Shown: positions 5,731 to 13,691 of the stretch, in pieces
Layout of the letters: each line of letters starts with the position of its first letter
Position numbering within the stretch: position 1 is the stretch's first letter
DNA from: an uncultured Oscillospiraceae bacterium
GTDB lineage: Bacteria; Bacillota; Clostridia; Oscillospirales; Oscillospiraceae
NCBI GenBank assembly: GCA_934546685.1
Contig: CAKTEB010000053.1
Location: forward strand, 1-16,053
Direction: 5' to 3'
Length of the DNA: 16,053 nucleotides
Program-made: the position numbers and the translations under genes
The notes under the pieces: generated by a model
What the model saw: the letters and a program-made list of their open reading frames with translations, nothing else
Databases searched by the model: none
What the model was told of the DNA's origin: nothing

Positions 5731-7656
5731 TTAGATGACAGCAATGTGGATCTTGCCGGTGATAGTGCCGGGCTTCAGCTCCATGGCCTTTCCGTCCACG
5801 GTGACCTCCAGCTTCTTGCCCGCGGGAGCGGCGAGCTTCGCGCCGTCTGCCAGGGTCAGGGAGGTGATGTAGCTGTCGCCGGTGACCGTCCAGGTGCTCT
5901 TCTCGTCCAGGGTCACCAGCACGCCGTTGTTGACGGTGGGGGCCGGGGTCTGGGTCACGTTGGAGAGTTCTTCCCGGATGGTCTCCTCCAGGAACTTAAT
6001 GCCGTCCCGGTAGTGCTGCTTGGCAGAGGAGATCACACCCTCCAGGGTGGTGCTCTTGAGGTTCACCGCCAGGTTCTTGGGAGCATCGCCCATCATGAAG
6101 GGAGGCATTCCCTCAGGCATACCGCCGGGACCGCCAGGACCGCCCATAGGAGGCATACCGGGCATTCCCCCGGGACCGCCAGGACCGCCCATGGGAGGCA
6201 TACCAGGCATTCCGCCAGGGCCGCCAGGACCGCCGGGGCCACCCATCATAGGCGGCTTGCCGCTGACCTTGCCCTCATTGCCCAGCTCACCGGGGGCCTT
6301 CGCGTCCCGGATCACCAGTTCCTTGGGCTCCTCCTTGGAGGCCAGGGAGGGAAGATTGGAGGTGGAATTCAGAAGATCGCCCTTGAGATCGCAGGCGGTG
6401 AGGTTTAGTGTAATATCGTCCTCCGGATCAGCCTCGGTCAGATTCCGCCCCTCCATGTAGGTGTCCTCCTTGTCGTAGACAGACACGTCCACAAAGGAAC
6501 CGTGGAGGCCGGGATCGTCGGAATCGATGAGCTGGAGGATCTGGCCATTGCCGGGCTCCATGACGGTGTTCTCAATGTTGTAGACGGTGCCGGTGGAGCC
6601 CTTCACTAGCATGGTGGCCTTGTCAGTAATGAGCTTGGAATCCTTGATGGTGACCACGCTGCCGGTGTCGCCCTGAGCGTGGAGGGCAAAGCGGCGGCCG
6701 CGGATCTCGCAGCCATCGGTGACCTCCAGAATGCCCTTGCGCTCCATGCCCCGGAGCAGCAGTGGGAAGCCGTTGACGGTGAGCTTGGTGCCGGACAGGT
6801 GCATATCGGTGGGGCCGATGCAGAAGACGCCGTAGCCGTGAGAGCCAGCGCCCTCCAGCTCCATGTCGCAGTCCTTTACAAACATATGGGCGTAGTTGGA
6901 GCCATCCACGGACAGGATGCCCCAGCCGTTGGAGCGCATCGTGCAGTTATTATAATGTACGGTGCCGTCGTCGGCCAGCTGGCACAGGCGGTTGGTGCCT
7001 CGGATGGCAATGCCCCAGCTCCAGTTGCCCATCTCCACGTTTGGAGAGATATTGTACATCTTCGTGTTGTTGACGGTAACAGAGCCAGTACCGCCCACAT
7101 GAACGGCGCAGCGGGTCACAGAGGACAGGCTGATCTCGGAATCGTTGATGGTCACGTCCGCGTCGCCGATAGCGGCCACGCCAGCGCCCATGCCCACGAA
7201 GTCGTTATTGCCCTCGCCCTCCAGGCAGATCCGTGCCCGATTGATGGTGTAGCTGCCCTTGCCGTCCACCACGATGCCCGCAAAATCAGGCGCATCGGTA
7301 GCGATGAACACGTCGTCAGCCTGGGTGCCGGTGACGGTGCCATGCTGGACCGCAGCCTTGACCCCCTCCTCCTCGATGACCTTGCCGTCCTTAATACTGA
7401 CGGCGGTTTCCAGCGCAATGGGGCTGGAGCGCCGGACAGAGGGATAGGTCTCCTCTACGGCAGCCTTGGTGACGGTGAGCACCACGTCGCCGTGGTAGTC
7501 CCCGGGCACCAGAGAATGGACGCAGCCATTGACCGTGAGACAAACGTACTTGCCCTCGGGGGCCTTGAGCTCCGCGCCAGGGGCGATGGTGAGAAATTCA
7601 GCCGACAGGGTCTCTGGGATCAGGTGAGTCCCGGCGGCATAGGTGAGCTTGTTCAT
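5731..7656 (-). CDS. Right-handed beta-helix protein with Gly-Pro-Met repeat and matching end domains
   Basis: The 641-residue protein starts at an ATG with AGGAGG 8 bases upstream; an in-frame ATG at 7734 lies upstream of the transcription start. Residues about 65-450 show the short, irregular repeat of a right-handed parallel beta-helix, with rungs such as VTINDSEISLS, VTVNNTKMYN and VTIKDSKLITD. About 473-522 is a low-complexity Gly-Pro-Met tract with a 15-residue unit. About 540-585 is a helical charged linker. Residues 19-62 and 597-641 resemble each other: both have L-T-(I/L)-A-x-G-A-x-L-x-A-P, then a TV-(N/D)-G turn, then L-x-PG and a final beta strand. They look like paired caps of the helix. 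There is no signal peptide, lipobox, membrane helix or sortase motif, so the location is unclear. Beta-helices of this kind bind or cut polysaccharides or serve as adhesins; no catalytic residues are recognised. Confidence 0.85.
   Translation of the reverse strand: MNKLTYAAGTHLIPETLSAEFLTIAPGAELKAPEGKYVCLTVNGCVHSLVPGDYHGDVVLTVTKAAVEETYPSVRRSSPIALETAVSIKDGKVIEEEGVKAAVQHGTVTGTQADDVFIATDAPDFAGIVVDGKGSYTINRARICLEGEGNNDFVGMGAGVAAIGDADVTINDSEISLSSVTRCAVHVGGTGSVTVNNTKMYNISPNVEMGNWSWGIAIRGTNRLCQLADDGTVHYNNCTMRSNGWGILSVDGSNYAHMFVKDCDMELEGAGSHGYGVFCIGPTDMHLSGTKLTVNGFPLLLRGMERKGILEVTDGCEIRGRRFALHAQGDTGSVVTIKDSKLITDKATMLVKGSTGTVYNIENTVMEPGNGQILQLIDSDDPGLHGSFVDVSVYDKEDTYMEGRNLTEADPEDDITLNLTACDLKGDLLNSTSNLPSLASKEEPKELVIRDAKAPGELGNEGKVSGKPPMMGGPGGPGGPGGMPGMPPMGGPGGPGGMPGMPPMGGPGGPGGMPEGMPPFMMGDAPKNLAVNLKSTTLEGVISSAKQHYRDGIKFLEETIREELSNVTQTPAPTVNNGVLVTLDEKSTWTVTGDSYITSLTLADGAKLAAPAGKKLEVTVDGKAMELKPGTITGKIHIAVI
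6095..6249 (-). repeat. 45-base tandem repeat encoding a Gly-Pro-Met tract
   Basis: Within the beta-helix gene, about three imperfect copies of a 45-base unit encode variants of MGGPGGPGGMPGMPP. The first copy has an extra GPG triplet and the last carries an added Glu. The unit is codon-phased, so copy-number change would keep the frame. Confidence 0.8.
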
Positions 7657-7713
7657 AGGGATTCCTCCTCGAAAACGGATGGTGAATGCTTCCTTCGTTC
7701 GTTCGACATAGAT

Positions 7714-7742
7714 ATTATACTTCCCCCAGAGCATCCTGTAAA
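7714..7742 (-). promoter_or_regulatory. Promoter of the beta-helix gene
   Basis: On the minus strand, TTTACA (7737-7742) and a perfect TATAAT (7714-7719) lie 17 bases apart, leaving a leader of about 50 bases before the ATG at 7656. This is one of the strongest promoters in the window by consensus. Confidence 0.75.
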
Positions 7743-7896
7743 ATAGGGATTGGGGGCGGCTAGTATGATGAGATTGGTATGCTCCGGAAGGAGGAGCGGT
7801 ACGAAGGCCCCACCAGCGGCAGACGTCAAGAATTCAAGTGTCCGCATGTACTGTGCGGCTTTCCAGCTTCTCTCTCCACTATTCTCTCTTTCCCTC

Positions 7897-7925
7897 TTGA
7901 CAATCGCCCCGGTTTCTGGTATCAT
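7897..7925 (+). promoter_or_regulatory. Promoter of the two tRNA-Ser genes
   Basis: A perfect TTGACA (7897-7902), a 17-base spacer and TATCAT (7920-7925) place the transcription start a few bases before the first tRNA. The 7743-7896 stretch upstream holds no gene that I can support. Confidence 0.8.
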
Positions 7926-7939
7926 AACTGAGTCGATTC

Positions 7940-8030
7940 GGAGAGATGTCCGAGCGGTTTAAGGAGCCGGTCTTGAAAACCGGTGATCCCAGCGATGGGA
8001 CCGTGGGTTCGAATCCCACTCTCTCCGCCA
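7940..8030 (+). tRNA. tRNA-Ser (anticodon UGA)
   Basis: The acceptor stem GGAGAGA pairs with TCTCTCC. The anticodon stem CCGGT/ACCGG holds the loop CTTGAAA with anticodon TGA. A long variable arm and the T loop GTTCGAATC follow, with encoded discriminator G and CCA (8028-8030). The long variable arm fits class II serine tRNA. Confidence 0.96.
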
Positions 8031-8052
8031 TAATTTCTCCCTGATCTGGTAT

Positions 8053-8143
8053 GCGGAAGTACCCAAGAGGCCGAAGGGGCTCCCCTGCTAAGGGAGTAGG
8101 CCGGGAAACCGGCGCGAGGGTTCAAATCCCTCCTTCCGCGCCA
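8053..8143 (+). tRNA. tRNA-Ser (anticodon GCU), island attachment site
   Basis: The acceptor stem GCGGAAG pairs with CTTCCGC. The anticodon stem CTCCC/GGGAG carries the loop CTGCTAA with anticodon GCT. A variable arm with a GCCGG/CCGGC stem, the T loop GTTCAAATC and an encoded CCA (8141-8143) complete a class II tRNA. It sits 22 bases after tRNA-Ser(UGA) and shares its promoter. Its last bases are duplicated at 13972-13985, indicating integration of an element at its 3' end. Confidence 0.96.
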
Positions 8144-8144
8144 T
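8131..8144 (+). repeat. Left attachment repeat (attL)
   Basis: TCCTTCCGCGCCAT spans the 3' acceptor strand, the CCA end of tRNA-Ser(GCU) and one further base. The identical sequence is at 13972. Confidence 0.7.
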
Positions 8145-8146
8145 GT

Positions 8147-8181
8147 AAATCCCAGTAATTCATTTTGAATTACTGGGATTT
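8147..8181. terminator. Long perfect hairpin directly after the tRNAs
   Basis: A 15-base-pair perfect stem (8147-8161 with 8167-8181) encloses ATTTT and starts 4 bases after the tRNA CCA. The tail is only weakly T-rich. It probably ends the tRNA transcript and, if the island reading is right, was supplied by the element. Confidence 0.65.
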
Positions 8182-8453
8182 CGTGCGTTTATGGGGTGGT
8201 TTTGGGGTGAAAATGTTCAGAAATTTTGAGGCAGGATTTTTGTTTCCCCACTTTTTTCCCCACATGGAGTACATGGGGCCGGAGGACACAGCAGGAATGG
8301 CCGAGCACACCGTAGCTGGCCATAAGAAAACGGGAATAAAGAATGTGGGAAAAATTCTTCGGACAGCTAGGACAACACCGCACAAATTGGCAAGGGCATC
8401 TGGCGATTTGTGCGCTGTTGCCTTAGCATAACTACAAAGCCGAGGCGCTTCGT
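8182..8453. other. Gene-free left end of the island
   Basis: No coding region is supported. A 9-base inverted repeat (8379-8387 with 8406-8414, 18-base loop) lies 40 bases beyond the stop of the last ABC gene and may end that transcript. A block at 8242-8262 (two CCCCA runs separated by T-rich sequence) resembles one at 13821-13843 near the other end. Confidence 0.45.
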
Positions 8454-10310
8454 TCATTCCGTATAATACTGCGCCTGCGCCATCCATAGCGCATAATACT
8501 GCCCATCTGTATCCGCCAGCAGCTCCGCATGGCTCCCATACTGCTTGAGTTCCCCACCGCAGAACACGGCGATCTCGTCGCAGAATCGGCAGGAGGACAG
8601 CCGATGGGAGATGTAAATGGCGGTTTTCGTGCCTACCATGTCATTGAATCGAGTGTAGATCTCATATTCCGCCAGCGGATCCAGGGCAGCGGTGGGCTCA
8701 TCCAGCACCACAAAGGGCGCATCCTTATAGAGCGCCCGAGCCAGGGCAATTTTCTGGGCTTCGCCTCCGGAGGGCTCCACGCCGCTGGGGTCAAAATCCT
8801 GCCCCAGATAGGTGTCAAGTCCCGCGGGAAACTGGGAAAGCCCTTCCTGGACCCCCGCCTCCCGGAGACAGCGGAGGGCTTTATCCCGGTCATAGCTCCG
8901 CCGTGCGGCCACGTTCTCTCCAAGGGTGAAGGACAGCAGCTGAAAGTCCTGAAATACCACAGAAAACAGAGACATATATTCCTCATAATCATACTTCTGG
9001 ATGTTGATGCCGTTGAGCAGAATCTCCCCCTCGGTTGGATCGTAGAGCCGGCACAGAAGCTTTATCATGGTGGACTTTCCGCTGCCGTTCTGCCCCACCA
9101 CCGCCAGCTTTGTTCCCCGGCGGAAGCGAAAATTTAGGTTCCGCAGGGCATAGGTCTCACTGCCGGGATACCGGAAAGACACGTCCCGGAATTCTATGAG
9201 AAAATCGTTGTCATCCCGCTTTTCCACTGGGATGGTGCCCATGTATTTGCGGTTGGGGATGTCCAGGAAGGCGTAGGTCTGCTCCAGATACCCGGCATTC
9301 CGGCTCAGGGTGGTAACGCTTACCGCCAGCTTCCGCACTGAAGCCGAAAACTGTCCGATGGCCCCCACATACTGAACCACGAAGCCCATGGGGAACGCCT
9401 GCCCCAGGGCCTTTAGGGCCACATAGAGGTAGCACAGTCCGTATAAGATGCCGCCGGAGAGCTGGGTAAGTCCATCGCACCGGCCATAGAGCTTGGCGGA
9501 AGCGTCGGCAAATCGCCGATCCTCACGCTGGTACTGTTCCAGGGCCGAACGGATGCCCCGGTCCAGGCCGTAAAGCCGAATATCCATCCCCGCCTTGGTG
9601 CGGTCCGGCAGCTGAAAGCCGTAATGGCGCCAGATGCGGTTGCCCTTTTTGATCTTCTCCATTGCGGCCATGCCGCAGACCCGCTCTGTGGAGACGGCAG
9701 TCATGCACACAGAGATCAGCGCCGCCAGGAAAATCATTCCCAGGAGCCCCAACACACAGAGGGGCGCATCCAGCCAGCTTAGGGCGAATCCGGCGCGGAC
9801 ATGGCTGCGGAACAGGGAGATCGTCATTGCCATGGATGCAAGAATGCCGGTGACTGCGGAGATGATCTCCGAAATCTCCAGGAGCGGGCGGTTCAGGCCA
9901 AAGCAGTTGTAGTTGTCGTTCTGGTCGATCTGGGAGCGGAGCTCGTGAATCTTGGCGTTTTCCACGTCCTCATAGTCCATGGACTGCATTTTTTCGGCGT
10001 ATAAATGCTCCGTCCGATGCCAAAAGGTACGCTCGGCGGCATTTTTCCAGTGCTCCACGGTGCTGGTGAGCAGCCTGATCAGGAGTCCGGTGCAGGCGGC
10101 CGATGCGGCCCAGAGAGCCAGCTTCTCCGGTCTGCACGCCCCGGAGAGCTCACTGAGGAGCCGTGCGGAGAACCAGATGGCCGCAAAGGGACTCAGGGCC
10201 TTGAGCACGCCATAGCAGAGGCTGCTGAGGAAGAATCTGCGGTTGACGCGCCATTGGATCCCCAAGGCTCGGCGGGTCAGCGCAAGCCGCTCTTTCAGGT
10301 TAGACTTCAT
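8454..10310 (-). CDS. ABC exporter half-transporter (permease plus ATPase), second of a pair
   Basis: The 618-residue protein has an N-terminal six-helix type exporter membrane domain (about 20-330) and a C-terminal ATPase. GQNGSGKST (Walker A) is near 405, FQDF (Q loop) follows, PSGGEAQ (signature) is near 511, VVLDEP (Walker B) near 536, and a SHR switch His comes later. The signature departs from LSGGQ, as is common for one member of heterodimeric exporters, although the catalytic Glu is kept. There is no C39 peptidase domain, so it would not cleave a leader itself. The start at 10310 has AAGGAGG upstream and overlaps the preceding ABC gene by 11 bases, implying translational coupling. With its partner it likely exports a peptide, lipid or drug; the substrate is not identifiable. 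Confidence 0.9.
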   Translation of the reverse strand: MKSNLKERLALTRRALGIQWRVNRRFFLSSLCYGVLKALSPFAAIWFSARLLSELSGACRPEKLALWAASAACTGLLIRLLTSTVEHWKNAAERTFWHRTEHLYAEKMQSMDYEDVENAKIHELRSQIDQNDNYNCFGLNRPLLEISEIISAVTGILASMAMTISLFRSHVRAGFALSWLDAPLCVLGLLGMIFLAALISVCMTAVSTERVCGMAAMEKIKKGNRIWRHYGFQLPDRTKAGMDIRLYGLDRGIRSALEQYQREDRRFADASAKLYGRCDGLTQLSGGILYGLCYLYVALKALGQAFPMGFVVQYVGAIGQFSASVRKLAVSVTTLSRNAGYLEQTYAFLDIPNRKYMGTIPVEKRDDNDFLIEFRDVSFRYPGSETYALRNLNFRFRRGTKLAVVGQNGSGKSTMIKLLCRLYDPTEGEILLNGINIQKYDYEEYMSLFSVVFQDFQLLSFTLGENVAARRSYDRDKALRCLREAGVQEGLSQFPAGLDTYLGQDFDPSGVEPSGGEAQKIALARALYKDAPFVVLDEPTAALDPLAEYEIYTRFNDMVGTKTAIYISHRLSSCRFCDEIAVFCGGELKQYGSHAELLADTDGQYYALWMAQAQYYTE

Positions 10311-12135
10311 GCTGGGCACCTCCTTCCGGGGCTTCCTTGTAATAATGGCTTTGAATCTCGAATAGCTGGGCATACCTGCCGCCCCGGGCCAGGAGCTCCG
10401 CGTGGGTGCCCTCCTCCATGATCCTGCCATGTTCCAGATACACGATCCGGTCACAGAACCGGGTGCTGGACAATCGATGGGAGATGTACAGAGAGGTGCG
10501 CGCCTGGGTCATGCGTTGGTACTGCTGATACAGGCGGTTCTCTGCGATGGGATCCAGGGCGGCGGTGGGCTCGTCTAAGATCACCATGGGGGCCTGCCTG
10601 TAAAGAGCCCGGGCCAACAGCAGCCGCTGGGTCTCGCCGCCGGACAGCTCCACTGCGTCCTCGTTGACCTCACGGATCAACAGAGAGTGAACTCCTTGCG
10701 GCAGGGAATGAACCTTATCGTCCAGATCCGCCATTTGCAGACACGCCCAAACCCGATCCATGTCGGTTGCTTCCAGAGTGGTGCAGGAAACAGCCTCGGC
10801 AATGGTCAGCGGCGGCAAGTAAAAGTCCTGGAACACCACGGAAAACAGAGAATAATACGATATCCTGTCAAAGTCCCGAACGTCCACGCCATTGCAGAGC
10901 ACCCTACCTTCTGTGGGATCCAGCAGCCCGCAGATTAGCTTCACCAGGGTAGTCTTGCCCGCGCCATTGAGGCCCACGATGGCTAGCTTTTCCCCGGGCC
11001 GGATGGTCATGTTTAGGTGAGAAATGGCGTCCGCCTGTGCGCCGGGATAGCGGTAGCTAAGATCTTCCAGGCGAATCTCCAGAGGCGCGTTCCGATAAGG
11101 CTCCGTGGGCGTTCCTTCCCCATGGCGGAACACATCCGGCAGCTCCATCAGGGCCCGATAATCACAGATCTGGCTGCTGAATCGGGACAGCTGGCTCAGT
11201 TGATTGGCCGCATCCAGCACCCAGGCGGAAAAGCCCGCAATGGCGGCAAAGTACAGCACAAAGTCTGAGGCCGTAATGCTCCCCTGGACTACTAGATGGA
11301 GCAGGTATCCGTAGGCCACGCCCTCCCGGCACAGGGTCAGAATGCTGTCCAGCAGATCCACCCGCCACAGGGGCTTTTCGTGCCGCCGCTGCCAGTCCTC
11401 GCAGAGGCGGATGCTGGCTTCAAAGATTTCCCGGAACCAGGCCCCCATGGCGAACAGTCGTATATCTTTGCCGTAGCGGTAGTCCCCGGATTTGTCGTTT
11501 AAGTAATAGGGCTTCGAGATATACCCCACCCACTCGTCCATATCCCCATGGCGCTGGCGTTCGATCCGTTCCCGCACCAGGAAGGACAGCACTGCGCAGC
11601 CGGCCGCCAACAGGGCGATCCACCAGCCCACCTGAAAGAGAATGGCGGCATAGGTGAAGATGCCCAAGCTGCTGGTAACAGCCTGGATCAGGGCGGGCCA
11701 AATGCCCTCCAGGGCGGCGGAATTATTTCCGGTGGTCTCATAGGCCTTTTTCCGGAGCGTATGATAGGCAGCAGTGTCGTACTGCTGATAGTCTGCGGTC
11801 AGGGCCTTTAGGTAGGCAGGGAAGCTGAACTGGCAGCGAATGAGCATTTTGTGGACTGTAATGTGGCCGCCACTCCATGCTTGCAGGCCGCTAACTATAG
11901 CCATGGCTCCGGCCAGCAGGGAAATGTGGAGCAGCAGCTTAGACACCGGGGCCTGTACCTCCAAATCTGCTAAAACCACCTTAGGCAGGCAGATACCGCC
12001 CAGGGCGAAAAGCAGCGCCGAGAGAATGTGGACGGCCATGCACAGGAAAAAGAATTTATCCCAGCTCCAGACCAGTCGGAGAAGATACCGTAGGTTTTGC
12101 GTCAGGGAGTAAGCTGGCTTTTTCGTAGCGTTCAT
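10300..12135 (-). CDS. ABC exporter half-transporter, first of a pair
   Basis: The 611-residue protein has the same exporter architecture as its partner: membrane helices in about 20-310, then an ATPase with GLNGAGKTT (Walker A) near 385, VFQDF, LSGGETQ near 496, VILDEP and SHR. The start at 12135 follows AAAGGAGG; a longer frame to 12222 would cover the regulator site and is rejected. A 91-base gap holding a LytTR-type site separates it from the histidine kinase gene, so it probably has its own regulated promoter. The product should dimerise with the downstream half-transporter. Pairs like this beside LytTR/GHKL systems are known for bacteriocin, lantibiotic-immunity and peptide export, but no such substrate is seen here. 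Confidence 0.9.
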   Translation of the reverse strand: MNATKKPAYSLTQNLRYLLRLVWSWDKFFFLCMAVHILSALLFALGGICLPKVVLADLEVQAPVSKLLLHISLLAGAMAIVSGLQAWSGGHITVHKMLIRCQFSFPAYLKALTADYQQYDTAAYHTLRKKAYETTGNNSAALEGIWPALIQAVTSSLGIFTYAAILFQVGWWIALLAAGCAVLSFLVRERIERQRHGDMDEWVGYISKPYYLNDKSGDYRYGKDIRLFAMGAWFREIFEASIRLCEDWQRRHEKPLWRVDLLDSILTLCREGVAYGYLLHLVVQGSITASDFVLYFAAIAGFSAWVLDAANQLSQLSRFSSQICDYRALMELPDVFRHGEGTPTEPYRNAPLEIRLEDLSYRYPGAQADAISHLNMTIRPGEKLAIVGLNGAGKTTLVKLICGLLDPTEGRVLCNGVDVRDFDRISYYSLFSVVFQDFYLPPLTIAEAVSCTTLEATDMDRVWACLQMADLDDKVHSLPQGVHSLLIREVNEDAVELSGGETQRLLLARALYRQAPMVILDEPTAALDPIAENRLYQQYQRMTQARTSLYISHRLSSTRFCDRIVYLEHGRIMEEGTHAELLARGGRYAQLFEIQSHYYKEAPEGGAQHEV

Positions 12136-12158
12136 GGACTGCACCTCCTTTCGCGGTG

Positions 12159-12187
12159 ATCTTAGCATATTCTCGCAGAAAAAGGAT
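12159..12187 (-). promoter_or_regulatory. Activator-dependent promoter of the ABC pair
   Basis: On the minus strand the -10 is TAAGAT (12159-12164) with an extended TGC in front of it. The -35 position (12182-12187) reads ATCCTT, a poor match. A weak -35 with a regulator site just upstream is what an activated promoter looks like. Confidence 0.5.
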
Positions 12188-12195
12188 GCGCTCCT

Positions 12196-12227
12196 GCGCA
12201 AACGGTTTTGGCAGAAGCGCAAACGGT
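12196..12227 (-). promoter_or_regulatory. LytTR-type direct repeat upstream of the ABC operon
   Basis: ACCGTTTGCGC on the minus strand occurs twice exactly (12217-12227 and 12196-12206), 21 bases apart. Taken as 9-base elements ACCGTTTGC, the spacing is 12, the layout of AgrA/VirR-type sites. Each element fits the known pattern [TA][AC][CA]GTTN[AG][TG] except at its last base. The nearer copy ends 10 bases upstream of the -35 position, suitable for activation by the LytTR regulator encoded at 12943-13668. Confidence 0.75.
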
Positions 12228-12949
12228 CAAATGGGCAATAGGATTTCCGTAGCGAAGACTCCTTCCTCGCTCTGACGGTTCACCACGCCGCCGTATTTGG
12301 CGGCAATCCGGTCAATACGCAGAAGGCCGAAGCCATGGTCGCCCTGGATTTTGGTACTGAGGTACTGGCGGCCCTTTCGGCGGAGGGCCGGGGCGGAATT
12401 GGTGACGGAGATGTAGAGCTGCCCCTGATGGGTGCCCAGGTAGACCCGGAGAAAACGGGCTTCCTGGTCTGATATCCGAGTACAGGCCTCGATGGCATTA
12501 TCCAGAAGGTTCCCCAGGATCACGCAGATATCCAGGGGCTCTACGGTCAGGGACGGGGGCACCGCGGCCTTGGCGTTGACAGGGATCTGCTGGCTGGCGG
12601 CCAGGTTCAGCTTGCTGTTCAGAATCGCGTCAACCATAACGTTCCCGGTCTTGAGCACCGTATCCACGGAGGTCAGGTCATCGCTGAGAAACCGGAGATA
12701 TTGATCCAGTTCCTCATATCGCCCCGCGTCTAAATGGGCCTTCATGACCTGAATGTGGTTCCGGTAGTCGTGCCGCCAGCCCCGCACCTGACGGTACATC
12801 TGCTCTACCTCCTCAATGTGACGATTCAGGAGGTCGTTTTGGTATCCGGAGATTCGCTGGTCTACCAGGTGAATCACCAGGCGGCGGAGCAGAACTGCCA
12901 GGAGGCACAGCGAGAGGATCCCCAGCGGGATCCAAAGACACTTCAGCAA
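12227..12949 (-). CDS. Short GHKL sensor histidine kinase with a single membrane segment
   Basis: The 240-residue protein starts at TTG 12949, because GAGGAGG lies 7 bases upstream and no ATG fits; it overlaps the response regulator stop by 7 bases. Residues 4-22 form one hydrophobic helix. A coiled segment leads to the H box WRHDYRNH with phospho-acceptor His60, then NLLDN (147-151, N box) and GFGL (G box) of the AgrC-like GHKL class. Typical AgrC kinases have six or seven membrane helices; here the whole sensory portion is gone apart from one helix. It should phosphorylate the neighbouring LytTR regulator. It may sense through a partner, such as the ABC exporter, or be a trimmed kinase; both are inference. 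Confidence 0.86.
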   Translation of the reverse strand: MLKCLWIPLGILSLCLLAVLLRRLVIHLVDQRISGYQNDLLNRHIEEVEQMYRQVRGWRHDYRNHIQVMKAHLDAGRYEELDQYLRFLSDDLTSVDTVLKTGNVMVDAILNSKLNLAASQQIPVNAKAAVPPSLTVEPLDICVILGNLLDNAIEACTRISDQEARFLRVYLGTHQGQLYISVTNSAPALRRKGRQYLSTKIQGDHGFGLLRIDRIAAKYGGVVNRQSEEGVFATEILLPI

Positions 12950-13668
12950 TGTGCCGCCTCCTCTCGGTAATAGAAAAAGAACGCTTGATGGACACTCGGG
13001 GCCAGCCGCCGGGACATGGGGATCTCTGTCCCGGAGTCCAGCAGAATGTCTGCCCTTTTCAGCTGGCGGATCCGGGCGAGATTCACCAGGAAGGAGCGGT
13101 GACAGCGGCAGAAGCTGCTGCCCAGCTGCCGCTCCAGCTCTCGAATAGTCCGGTGGAGCGAGACTTCGTCGCCACCGTCCAGGTGGAGCGTGGCGGTGTG
13201 GGACAGCACCTCCACATATTGAACTTCGTCGAAATAGACCTTCCGGGGCAGACCGTCCAGAATGCACAGCAGGAATTTCCGCTGATGCCGGAGCTGCTCC
13301 AGCGCCCGATCCAGCACCCGGGAAAGCTCCTGCGCCGAAACCGGCTTTAGGAGATAGTGAAGGGCCGAAACCTCATAGCCCTCCTGCATATAGTCCGAGT
13401 AGCCAGTGAGAAAGGCGATGGGCGTGTCATCACGGATCTGTCGCAGCCGCCGGGCCAAGTCCATGCCGCTTTGACCGGGCATTTCAATGTCCAGCAGCAT
13501 AAGATCCGGACGGAAGCCGTCCTCATAGGCGCTGAGGAACCGCTCTGCCGTGGGAAACGGAGAAACATGAATAGTATGGACGTTATGGGCTGCCCAGGTG
13601 TGGAGCAGACCGGTGATATATTCACGCTGGGTGGGTACGTCTTCGCAGATAGCGATGGTAAGCTGCAT
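12943..13668 (-). CDS. LytTR-family response regulator
   Basis: The 241-residue protein has an N-terminal receiver domain with acidic residues at 9-10, phospho-acceptor Asp60 in LMLLDIEMPG and the conserved Lys in LLKPVS. The LytTR DNA-binding domain follows (about 137-236), including FCRCHRSFLVNL typical of that fold. The start at 13668 follows GGAGG. It is the first gene of the set and is translationally coupled to the kinase. LytTR proteins (AgrA, VirR, ComE) bind paired 9-base direct repeats, and such a pair sits before the ABC genes at 12196-12227, so this protein is the likely activator of the exporter. Confidence 0.94.
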   Translation of the reverse strand: MQLTIAICEDVPTQREYITGLLHTWAAHNVHTIHVSPFPTAERFLSAYEDGFRPDLMLLDIEMPGQSGMDLARRLRQIRDDTPIAFLTGYSDYMQEGYEVSALHYLLKPVSAQELSRVLDRALEQLRHQRKFLLCILDGLPRKVYFDEVQYVEVLSHTATLHLDGGDEVSLHRTIRELERQLGSSFCRCHRSFLVNLARIRQLKRADILLDSGTEIPMSRRLAPSVHQAFFFYYREEAAHC

Positions 13669-13691
13669 TGGAAATTCCTCCGCTTTTGGGG

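Noticed and set aside
6095..6249. Tandem repeats as a CRISPR array
   Set aside because: The units are contiguous, codon-phased and have no unique spacers; they encode a Gly-Pro-Met tract.
5746..7746. Long plus-strand open frames opposite the beta-helix gene
   Set aside because: They are antisense shadows produced by G+C-rich codons; they lack RBS and domain features.
8170..8487. Minus-strand frame of 105 codons between the ABC gene and the tRNA
   Set aside because: It overlaps the end of the ABC gene and a hairpin, and has no RBS or recognisable domain. Only its W-G-K-K-W-G stretch was kept, as a weak finding.
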